Source of the DNA: Toxonevra muliebris | Taxonomy: Eukaryota > Arthropoda > Insecta > Diptera > Pallopteridae | Assembly (NCBI GenBank): GCA_963691655.1 | Contig: OY829328.1 | Span: forward strand, 29,965,890 to 30,029,889 | Direction: 5' to 3' | DNA length: 64,000 nt | Shown: one piece after another, positions 44,201 to 56,200 of the stretch | Position numbering within the stretch: the first letter of the stretch is position 1 | How the letters are laid out: every line of letters begins with the position of its first letter | Translations under genes and position numbers: made by a program | Notes under the pieces: generated by a model | The model's input: the letters and a program-made list of their open reading frames with translations, nothing else | Database searches by the model: none | What the model was told of the DNA's origin: nothing

Positions 44201-47200
44201 TTTTTATAATAGCATAAATAAATTTTATGTAATTTTTTTAGATCAATCGGAAACAGACAACACACTTCAAACCATTTTTATGAGAATAAATACAATGATG
44301 TTTTTGATGGGACCAGTAAACAGCAATAGCTTTTTAAAGGAGGGTGACCGCACAGAAATTTAAAAAAAAAATAAATTTTTTTATTTTGCCATATTCTTAA
44401 AGAACAAATTTTTAACTCATTTTTCTTCACAGTTAGTGACCATGATTGGTCAAGAACTGTTTAACCGATCAATCTGAAATTTGGGAACACATATTTTAGA
44501 TTATATAAATTCGCGATGACTAAAAATATATAATTCAATTCAAATTTTTCTATCAAAAATTGCGTTAATGTGGATGTCAGATTAATGGATACAAATGCGA
44601 ATGTAGAAGTAAAATAAGAACAAATTTGTAACTTCAGAAACAGAAGTCATCACCCATAAAGTTCCATAAGAAACTGAGCAAATCTGTTCACAAACATAGC
44701 TCAGAAAATTTATGTGCATGAAATTTGCTAATATATATGAAGTTATACATTCGCAGACGAGAGTGTGAATCCTGATGCGAATATCGAAAATATGTAAATG
44801 TTTCGCATATAGCTGATTTATTCCCGAATTACAGTGCTAACTGCAAACTTATCTGAAAAAATTGCACGGAAACTTCCATAACTCCGACATAAATCAATTT
44901 TTACAACAATTGTTCTTCAAGCTAAATTTTGGCAGTATACACACACACATTTTCAGGCTAATAACACATTTTTTTGACATAGGTTTTTAATTCAGATTCT
45001 AAAACAGAAAGTTTCAAATTTTTTTCGAAATGCTTGTTGCTGGGACTGTTAAAAACTTTTAAAATTAAAAAAAAAAAAACAGAAAAATCCAGCTATATGC
45101 GAGTTTATGAATTGAATTCCCATTTTAATTTTAAATATTCAATTTCAAATTAGAGATTCTCATATTTCTGGCTTATAAGAAAGAAAAATATAGAAATGAA
45201 AAGTATTTGAAAATCGTTGAATATTATAGATTATTAATAAGAAGATTCAACATTTGGGGGCTGAAGTTAAAACCCTAAATCTTCCTCTAAATACGACTTT
45301 GTAATCAGCCGTAGTGGAGCACCTTTCAGCCTCAAAGTTGATAGGAGAAACTGAATGTAAAAAGTTATACATTATTTGTAAGGGTACTCCACGAGAATCG
45401 TCGGATACAAATAAATCAAGTTCCTGAGTAATAATATCGGACAATTTTTCTACGATTTAAAAGTTTTGTGTCTTAGCTGGGCTGTTAAAACTGATTTTAA
45501 TTTTTTTTTAACACAAGGATTCAGAATTCTGAGCATGCACTTTTTCTTTACTTGTTGTTCTCTTTTATGTGTATACGGTATACCACATAGCTGTTAGTTT
45601 CTTATGTGAGGAGAAGACTTAATTTTTGTCACACTGTGTAATCTATACTAACACTACTCTATTTCTATTTAGGTGTTAAAAGATATTTATACAGATAAAT
45701 GTAGATAAAAAGTTAAGAAGATAAAGTGATTTTTATGCTCAACTTTATCTAAGGTTTTATTAAATTGTGTTTATACATTGTTAAAAAAATATATTTTGAA
45801 TACTTCAGTTCCGATTGCTGAAATTAAGAACTAAAGCGACTAGAAATCTCGCATTCGATTAACTTACATGTTCAGTTCTGAAATACTATCAAAAAAAAAA
45901 AATCCTTTCTCTTAAAATTCTTGAACACGATCACTTTTACTTATTAGTGCTTTTCAAGAAGAATACTCAAGATGAGCAAATATAAAATTTGGGTGACTCT
46001 AACCATCATTATTTATTAAAAGTTTTCAATATTTCTTGAACTTACCTTATAACCAGCTTTTAAGTCTAATTCATCAGCATGACGCGCTTTAAAATTGTAC
46101 AAAACGACATACAAATTTGTTGGCAATAAACGATGGGATTTCTGTTAAATATTTTGGGAGGGAAGAAATTTTAATTTAGTTATAAGTTACTTAAATATTG
46201 AAAAGTTATTATATACAAAATTTATGTACAAAATCAAATAATAGAAACTATCCAACTAAAATTATTAAACGCACTTGTGTACATAGTAATCTAGACCAAA
46301 ATTGTTACTTAGTATAAAATTATTAAATTTATTTTATTAGATTTCATCTAAGACCATAAATCGAGATTATTGATTCATTTTTATGATTATAAAGTTCAAT
46401 ATGAGTAGCAAACGGTATTTTTCATTTAAAATATTAGCGATTAAATGAATTTTTCAGTTGATTATAAAAATCTTCAATACTTTGGTAAAAACTTTATATA
46501 AACTAATTAAAAAAGAGAGTCCGGAATTTGATCGGTGAATCCTAGCCAGACTCTTTTTCTTAAATAGAGTTATCGATCCCAAAACACTTTTCGTGATTTC
46601 CGGCACTCAAAATTCAATGCCGGGATTCGTCCACAGATTGGCAATTTCATCAAATATGAAATAAACTCTATTTGAGAGGCTGAGAGGAAAAGTGGTATAA
46701 CTTCTACGTTCAGAAAAAAGTGGAATAATTTTACTTAAGAGCAAAAGCAAAACGAAATATGTTCAGAGCAAAAGTGAAACGAAAATGTTCGGAGCGAAAA
46801 CGGAATAAAAAACTATGCTATTCTTGCTCTGAAAGAATTGTTATATCATTTTTGCTCTTACTTTTAAGGCGTTTCATTTTCACTCTAAACCGTATTACTT
46901 ATGCCTTTCTTGCACTGACACTCTAAATTATTTTACTTTTGCTCTTATATAAATTTTAGCCCACTTTTCCTTTCAGCCTGTCATTTGATAGGAGGAAATA
47001 TATTGATATGATTCAAGATAAAAAATAAATTAATGTTTATTTCATTAGAGTGGCGAACTTTTGCTTTTGCACTTTTATTTCGATATCTTTGAATTTTTTT
47101 TTCCAAATCGATTATTGTTTGACCTCTTAAGCCGACTAAGTTTTTGACGACGCATTTTGTGAGCAATTATTTTTTCCGTTCTACGAAATTTTGTCAGGAT

Positions 47201-50200
47201 TGTTTACAAATGTGCCTAAATAAATGTAAAGTTGAGTAAAGTACAAAAAAACTATGTATATTTTATAATTTGTCGATTTTCTGCCACCAAGTGATTCGTC
47301 CCAAAGACAAAATTCGGAAAATTCATAATGTCAAAACCAAGCAAAAGGAAAAATTCCAACTAAGAAAAATCCCAAAAAAAAAAAAAAATACTTAGAGAAG
47401 AAATAATTAGTATAGGTGCAAGAGCAGCTCAAAGGCGAACAATTTTTCGCAAAAATGTTGGATCGTTCGATTTTAGTTTTTTAGCCCGTTAAGTGAAACT
47501 ATCTGAAAAATAAGTTTTAAATATTATCCTGCCGAAAGTACCAGTTTTGTTTTCGCAATTTATGAAGGCAATTCTTGGTGTTTTGTTTTTATCAAGATTT
47601 GGCCACCCCGGTGGCCTGGTTGATGAGTGCTAGACTGGAGTTCCAGCTGCATGAGGATCGCTTTCTAGATGGGGTCAAATTCGGTGATTCAGTTTTTAAA
47701 TGCTTGACTGGAGTGCTAGTTCAACGGGTTCGTTTCTCAGGTAGAAAATTGAATCTATCAAAAATTAAAAAAGACTTTTTGAAAATACGGAATAAGAAAA
47801 TATGAATATATTTTTGGATTTTTTATTTATTTTAAAAGGCACTATGTTTTATTAGAATGTAAAAATCTTCAGGAAAAAATTAAATTTAAAAGTAGGTCTT
47901 TTTTTTTTTTTTTTAATTAAAAGTATGGAATCATGGTGAAAAATAAATAAAAGTGTAAAAAGTAATATCCATTAATATCATTTTTATTCCAACATTAAAA
48001 GATTCCAATAAAAATTGTTTACTTTTCTGAAAACATCAATGTTAACATAACTAAATAAAATAAAATAAACTTCTTGAAGATCCAACCGCCCATTCCTCCA
48101 GTACTGCGAAACCAAAGCAGGGTGACCAAACAAGCATACGAAATTTTATCGAAATTAGTACGCTCTTTGTAATTTTGTTTCTTCGTTGTAATGAAAATAC
48201 TTTTTATAGATTCAGCGAATAATTCTTCTTCGAACATTTATAGTAATAAGCTTTTCAGTTGAATTAAGTATTCTATCAATTATTCAGTCAATTCAACTAG
48301 AATATCCGAGTTTTCTAATTTTCTTACTAATTTCACTTTTTCTATATTTAAGCATCATAAAATTTTGAAAACAAAAGTGGTATGTAGAGCACGTAAAATT
48401 CATCTACTTTAAGATGAAATTTTTGGGTATTTAGGTTAAAATTTCGTAGAACAAAATATACTGAATGGTAGTGGTAGTTTTCTTTCAATATCTCTATTGG
48501 TGAAGATATTTGGAATCAAAACTCTAATTCTGGGTTACTATTTCAAATATTAGTAGTTTATATGGGATATTGAAGGATTAAGAACTATCACTAAGATCAC
48601 TAATGAGGAATCGTGGCGGATTCCGAAACTGCCGTCTGATTTGCCCGTCTCTGTATACACTGTTGTTGTGACGACTACGTACATATATACGTTCTTGAAG
48701 TCTGTTATACATTATTTAAAATGATACAATGAAAATAATTTATCACAAAGTTGGTCGGCTTTTGAGGGGTCGTATCATAGACGAATTAGAAAAAAGGCTA
48801 ATGACAAAATATTCTGTTGATTCAAAGAATAAAGATTACATAAACAATCCCAGGAACCCCGGATTCCGAGATTGGCAGCCCTAGTGTGCATACTTTAATT
48901 GCAGAGGTCAGATTTGTAAAATTTCGATGTAAAATAGTTCGAATTCAATTGAGTTAATTCGAGTGGAAGGGAATGAATCCTTCGAGTTTACAAATTTTCG
49001 AGGTTCGAATTATAAAGGTTCTATTGTATATTGAGTTGGATGTGTGTTATTTTTCGCAACAAATGGCAAATGTAAAATATATATTTTGTAATAAGTTTGA
49101 TTTGATTTATTTACAATTTAATTAATTTATTCAAAAATTAAGTGTACTTTAACTAAACTATACTTTAATCCTGCGCATATTTTATGGCATTAACCTATAG
49201 ATAAGTTAAAGTATACTTTATTTTTTATTATGACTATGCACCAATGAATCTAGATTAATATGTACTTTAAAAACTAAATACGGCTGAATATTTTTTTCCT
49301 TCTAACAACGCAAGGAATATAAAGAAAAATATTAATATATTTGTTATAAAAACATTTAACTTACAGCAATTTAAAACATTAAAACTTCTACAAAACAAAA
49401 TGAAACTATAAAAAAAAATACCTGAACTTTTCTTACGGGAGATGGGCATGGCGATGTGCTCGCCGATGATTGTGATTTTTCCATTTCATCCGGAAGATCA
49501 ACACTGCCACCACGCATGCCACGGCTGGCATAAAGTAACTTACGACCTTGATGCGAAGGGCTGGAGGGCGCTGTAAATATGATGTTTTGAAATGATTTCT
49601 GGGTTAGCGAATGTGAATGTGAAACATTTATGATTGTGGGGTAGCAGCGGCGAGTGAATTGAATTAATAATTTAATTAAAAATGCAGTAAAAATAAATTT
49701 AATTAGAGGCTAAGAAAATATAGAGAAGTGTTGAAGGCAGCGTGCATAAATAAGTTCAAGAAAATAAAATTTAAAAATATAAATATTGTAAAACGTACGG
49801 ACAGTACAGAATTAGAAGTAGAAGAGTTGATAATAATTACTTTTTTGTTTTTAATTTTTTTTTTTTCGCAAAGTAATTTAGTTTGCGAAAAAATTAAAAT
49901 TGTTAATTGAAAAAAATATACTTTATTGATTTGTAATATTGTTCCCTAAGTTGAAAATATGGACCGTTTTTGTTTTGATTTAATGTTTATGTTCATGATG
50001 AATATAGTATAAATATTAATGAAATATTTGGAAATGTAACAGCTACAATAAATACTTTAATATACTTTGAACATTATTATTTAATACAAAGAAAAAGAAA
50101 CTACTAGTTTGTTTAGGTATGAAGATACTTTTTAATTAGTGTAACTTTATTAATTGTTTAAAAGCACTAAACCCAAGAAAAAAACTCTGAACTACTTTTC

Positions 50201-53200
50201 TACAAAGTATTTACTGCATATATGAAACATTTTCTATATTTGAATTGTTAGTGTTTTTATTGTTTTTTAGGGATTTTATTTACAAGTTTTTGTTTCATTT
50301 TTGTTTGCAATTATTTAATGAAGTGATATTCAATGTGAGGCGTCATTTTAATATGCAGAAAAATTTGCAATAGTATTTCTATTTTTTTCATTTCAACATT
50401 GCATTAATTTTTAGTTTTATTTGAGATTGAATCTTCAGGGATGATTTTAATTACTACTTAGAATTTACCTTTATTATTTTTTTGGAGTTGCCATATTTAT
50501 AAATGTAAAAGCTTAGACCAGATAAAAAAAGTAGACGGTAAAGGTTACATGCTAAAAACTGCCTAGTTAAATAAAATTTTTTGATAGTAATAGGAGGTAA
50601 TCTCAAGCATTAAGGGACAGTCATGGACATCCAAATGTATTATTGTGAACTTTGTATTTATGAGGCCATGATAAGTTGCCAGGAAAGTTAAAAAACCGTC
50701 TGAAGTAGTCTGAGAAAGCTAGAAATAGTAAAAGGTAACGAAGATAACTTAGATGTAGTTCAAAAAGATGTTTTCAAAAAATGATATCAAAGAAAAACTT
50801 AACTCAGTAAAGTTTGTACACTTCAATGAAATATACTGTAACACAACTGTTGTAAAAATTGTCAACATCGAGCAATAGCCCATCCATCTCTTTATAATTC
50901 CGGATTGAATTATATTAAAGTTGAGGGTAAAATTAAAACACGATAGAATTCGGTTTTAGAATTATTAAAAAAAGAGTTCATTCAAGTTGAAATTAGGAAA
51001 TTTGTACAACATCGAATGAGTGACCGAACGGTGGAAAATATTCATAAGAATGAAATTTGGTATAAGGTTTGCGCACGATGAAACTAGTGCATACGTTTTT
51101 ACTCATAGTTTTTTTCCAGTTCAAATTTAAAATTTTTTCACATCAAAGTAGCTATGTTAAACATGTCTAAGCTCTCATATCAAATTTAAAGAACATTCGA
51201 TAGTTTTTGGCTTCAAAATGAGCAACAAAATAGAAGTGAGTGAAAAAATTATTATCCAATCCAAATTTGGCTTTCAAAGCAATTGCTCGAAAAGCACGGA
51301 TTTCGCGAAATACCGTTTCGTGTGTTATTAAAGTATACAATGAATGCCTGACCATTAATAGGAAGCAAGGAAGTGGCAAAAAGAAAAGCTTTAATAATCC
51401 TGCTATGGCCAAGAAAGCGATAGCTTTTTAAAAAAAAAAAATTCCAATACATCAGGCAGGAAAGTGGCTGAAAAACTAGGATGCTCTGAAACTTGTGTTG
51501 GAAAAGTCAGAAGGGAGGAAGGGCTGAAGTCATACAAGGTCCAAAAAGTTCCAGACAGAAATTGGAAGAAGAACAGCGAAGCAAAAGAGCGAGCCAAAAC
51601 TTTGCACCGTGATTTCATAAGGAATTTTGATTGCTGCATTATGGACGATGACACCTACAGTGCCGGTCATATCATTTGCAACTAAAATCACTTGTACTTA
51701 AAATGACTTCTTTAGTTCACTAAAATAATTTTTATCAAAAATCTTTTTTATTCAAAACAAAGTGTTTTTATTGCCATTTATTATAAAAAATTAAAAGTAC
51801 ATAATTAAAACGTTTTAAGAGACATTTTACTACTGTACGATAGCTTGGAATTGCCGCTTGATTGGACGTTCCCACAGAAAAAAAAAATCGGAATATATGG
51901 AGCAAAAACAATCCTCAAGAAGTTCTGCAGGTTCAATTGCATCTTGAAAAATGTACTGTATGGTGTGGTTTACACGCTGAAGACATTATCGGTCAAAATT
52001 TTTTTGAAAACGATGCTAGAGCTAATGTTACAGTGAATGGTGCTCGTTACAGATCGATGATCAATGATTTTTTGTTTTAAAATTTGAATGGTATCGACCC
52101 CGAAGTATTTTGGTTCCGACAAGATTTTTTGATTTATTGAAAGAAAGATTTGCTGATAACATTATTTCGGGAAATGGTCCAATTAATTGGCCTTTAAGAT
52201 CATGTGAAATAACGACACTGGATTATTTTCTTTGGGGTTATGTGAAGTCATTGATTTATGCTGATAAACTAGAAACTATATACGCTTTGGAAGCAAACAT
52301 TACTCGTGCTATTTATGAAATAAGGCCTGAATTACTCGAAAAAGTGATCCAAAATTGGTCTGATTCTGATGCGGTTCCTCAAAGCTAGTTGTGGTGGTCA
52401 TATGGCGGGAATCATTTTTAAATATTCAATGTCATAAAATTATCTTACAAATAAAAAAAGAAAAATAATAATTATATGCCTCAAGCACTCACAGTAGAAG
52501 TGAAACTATGTTGTTTATTATAAAATTGTTGGAAAACATTTATAAACATTCTGTTGAAGTTTTTGAAGTCCTTTTTTCTCTATTTTGTTTATGCTTTTCC
52601 GCTGTTGATACTTAGTACACGTATATAACATGTAAAAAGAAAGTTCAGTTATATGCAATCAAGCCGAGACTTCTATATCGACTCTCTCACTAAAGCACAT
52701 GCGATAAAACTGCGAGATTTCGTCTCTCTGCTTGATTATATATAGCCGAATAACAACTGCATAACTTCGTTTTTTACTAGTTTTGTTAGAGTGCAACAAA
52801 AACAAATCGTGACCGTTGTTGTTGGAGCTTTTGCACTTATCTTCTTTCTATTTTCTGAAGCTTTTTTCTCTACACATATCGGCACAAACACGACGTAGTA
52901 CACGTAAATAACACATGAGAGGAAAGCAGCTATATGGAATTAAGCGCTCTCACTAAGGGCGATATTACACGATCAATGTTTTGCTGTCAAACAATGAAAT
53001 TGTTGTTGCTTTGAAAAATGAACACTGAGCAAAGGAGAGGATGAACATATTTCACTTCAAATTTTTTGCTGACGGAAAAAACCTACATCACTTCAAATAA
53101 AATAGGGTTGTCGAAGATACACTGTTGTATTTTACTGGAAATACCAATATTTTATTGAAAATAGTACACTTTTCACTAATTTATAAATACATTTTTTTCC

Positions 53201-56200
53201 TTTTCCCCCTTTGCTGTTTGGCTTTTGTTTGGTTGTGAGACTGCTGTTTAAAAAATTACTTAACAATTTTTATAAAAACATGGTAATTCTATGCCCAAGT
53301 AACAAAGTGGCGGAGCTTATTTTAATAGTTCGCAAATTTTAAATATTATTTTTCTGAGTTTTTCATATGTAAATGCAATATTTTTTGTATAATTTGTAGC
53401 TATTTCTATCAACATTATTTTCTATCCAATTCCATTCCAATTGTTTAATTTTCATTCACTCCAAAACACAATTAAATACATTTTAGTTGGAAAAACAAAG
53501 TTGCAGATAAAAGTATTAAAAAATAACATTCAGCAAAAAATTGATAGTGTAACAGGGCCTCAAACAAAATGATGAAAAGAGAGTAAAAACAAAAAACATT
53601 GACAGCAAAACATTAACCGTGTAACATCAGCCTAAAGCACATGAAATAAAACTGAGAAAAAGTCGACTCTTGCCGATCCCCATCAGTGCTGCCGAAGGTA
53701 CTCCAATCGGAGTATTGGTACTACGCTCAAATCTCAATCCTCCTGTCCTCCCTAATCGGAAGAAATCTTCCTATTTCATATTCTCGAATTTTTGAGTTGT
53801 ATGCAAAATAAACGTTAATAAAACTAAATGTTTTCTGTTGCGTTATTTTCAATCCGTTTATGTCTGTGAAATATTTGTTACTAGGACTAGCTGTTTTATT
53901 TGTCGCTGGGATACTGTCAAAATTTAAAAGTTCGCATTCCATTCCCAAACGTTTTTGCTTGGCTTTGTGTTAATGTTTGTAATTTTTGACAATTGAAATC
54001 AATAGTAGAAAAACTGTGTAAAAGTAAGTGCCTATTTAATAAATATCGATAAATTGCTTGCTGACTGCAACTGTTAATGCAGTAATGGTTTGTAAGGGAA
54101 AGTTGGAAAAAATTATGCATCCAAATGGGTCCTTTCGATTGAGCTAGCTAAAAAATACCACAAATAACATCCTATGTTTTTATGTCCGGTTTTGTGAAGA
54201 GCGAAGAAATGTTAGTTTTAGTTTTTAATCTTTTTTGTTTTTTTTTTTTTAATTTTTTTTTTTTATTTTAAAAAAGACGTTGGGGTAGCGCATTACCCAC
54301 CAAGTGGTCCTTCTGAAATCCAGCTACAGATTATAAATCATCAGCTGATAATGGCATCTATATATTTAAAAAAGTTATAACATTTTGTTTTATGGAATCT
54401 ACCGAATCAGAAATATCAATAGCATTAAAGAGGGTGTTAAAATCAAAGCAGGCACGGCGGAACGGCTCATATTATTTACTAATATTAATACCTTATATTG
54501 CACCATTTATTTCCAAAGAAGGATTATTTTGTTTTTATATAAACTTGTTTATTTTTCATATCTTTTATATGACTGAATTTGTTACAAAAACTTTCTATAC
54601 ATTATTGGAACTGTTAGCAGTTATCTAAGTAATACTTAATTGAAAACTTTTAAGACATTTTGAAAAATTCCTCCCTTGTCAAGCAAAATCCTCTGCTCAA
54701 AAGAAAAAATTCTTCCCGTTAAAATTTTCAAAACGACAGCACTGATCCCCATATGGCCTCGTTCGCTAAACACTAACAAAAGCATAACTTCTTTTCATAT
54801 TAGTTTCGTATGAGTGCAACAACAATGCGATTTCCGTTGCAAAATTTTCGATTTACCCTCGCTAATGAAGTTTCACTTCAAAAATTTGGCATCATACTTA
54901 AATTTTTATGTGTTTTACTTAAAAGAAGAATTCTATCACTTTTGAAAAAATATCCTTTACATAAGTAAATGCAGTGATGCTGCTCAGCCTAGTGTGCTCC
55001 TGGGCGAATTCTTACAGTAATATCCCAAAATATACATATATATCTCTCTCTAGTGTTCTGTTTTTTTGTTATAAAGCGTATTCCACATCTACTTAAAACC
55101 TTTGATACACATTTTTTAAAACCTTTGACTTCATTTAGACAGACGTCCCTGTAAAAATTAATATCTGCAAATAAATTATTATTTTTTTTTAATTTCTAAA
55201 ACACAAATTCTCTCAACTGTTGCGATAGTGTTTCAGAAACTCGTAGTTGTGAGTTTTTGTCAAAAATTTTCAATTTAGACTTTGTTTTTCCATCTTATTA
55301 ATTTTCTGCTCTTTCTGGTCGCAACAGTGTCGAAATTTTTGCAACTTTTAAAATACTTGTGTGAGCGCAGAGAACATACAACTGCATTAATATTTACTTT
55401 TTAACTTAAGGGTTACATTTGAACCTACCAATAAAAGGCTTAGTGTTATGAGAATATGTATGCTTCTGCTTGAGAATGATTCCACTAGGAAAACAAATTC
55501 ATACGAATTTCATGATAACCGTATACATATATAAAATTCTAAAATATGGCAACTCCATTAAATACTAACTGCTGTAAGTCACTGAAGAATTACCTAAAAA
55601 ATTATGATAAACATTTATGTTTTTTAAATTATTTGTTTTATTTTTGTTTTTTAAATGGATAATAAATGAAAAGGGTAAAATTACGATAGTACCCAAAAAG
55701 CGCTTAAGCGATAAAGGTACAAAAAACATTTAGTTGAAGTAGAGATGATTGTGAAAGAGATAAGGCGGAGGTAAAGAAAAGTAATAAAAAAGAATAGGTA
55801 TATGTAGAATATTTGGAGGAACCACAACAACCATTTATGTAGAGATATTTGTAAGTACAAGCACTTAATTTTCACATGAAAATTTGAAGTAGAATGGCCG
55901 TACTACATACATACATTCATATCTGAGGGGCATGGTAAACAGTTGTAGCTGCTGTTGGTGTTGTTTGGGCTGTTTGGTTGGCTTGGTTTTTATGTACTTA
56001 CAATGCAAGCGGCTATTATTCGACGGTGGTGTACTATGCTCTAGGTGTCCTCCCGAACCACCATGATAATATGCTCCTGAAGAAGTACCTGCTATGCTGG
56101 GCTGTTGTTGACGCCGTCTCATTTGACCATGTAATTCCGATGATTCAGGTGAATCCAAACTTAATGATTTCATGCGTAAATTTAACTTTTGGCGACGTGG

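Larger units (their letters stand above)
33450..46045 (-). other. stac intron of 12.6 kb
   Basis: The intron is bounded by GTAAGT (46045) and TTCTTTAG (33451-33450). It holds several elements listed separately (34019-35386, 35690-37130, 40313-40897, 41510-42235, a SINE at 42696-42956, a hAT relic at 45249-45444). It also holds a 27-base A run at 38245-38271 and microsatellite DNA around 38420-38760. No further exon could be identified. Confidence 0.6.
46142..49421 (-). other. stac intron of 3.3 kb
   Basis: The donor GTATTT is at 49421 and the acceptor TTTAACAG at 46142. The intron contains the fold-back repeat at 46677-46979 and a SINE at 47601-47757. The rest is A/T-rich with no exon recognised. 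Confidence 0.6.
52560..54860. repeat. Local duplication, 283-bp offset; second copy split by two insertions
   Basis: Copy 1 (about 52560-52840) and copy 2 share AGTACACGTA..ATAACA (52614 and 52897), CTCTCACTAAAGCACATG, AAAACTG and ATAACTTC...TAGTTT, with GAGTGCAACAA at the end. In copy 2 the target CTCACTAA is cut by 52957-53632, and ATCCCCAT is cut by 53684-54744. The sequence then resumes to about 54860. Confidence 0.8.
49571..56001 (-). other. stac intron of 6.4 kb
   Basis: The donor GTAAGT is at 56001 and the acceptor TTTACAG at 49571. The intron contains the mariner/DD37E composite (51218-52420) and the duplicated unit with two nested insertions (52560-54860). The rest is A/T-rich. Confidence 0.6.
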
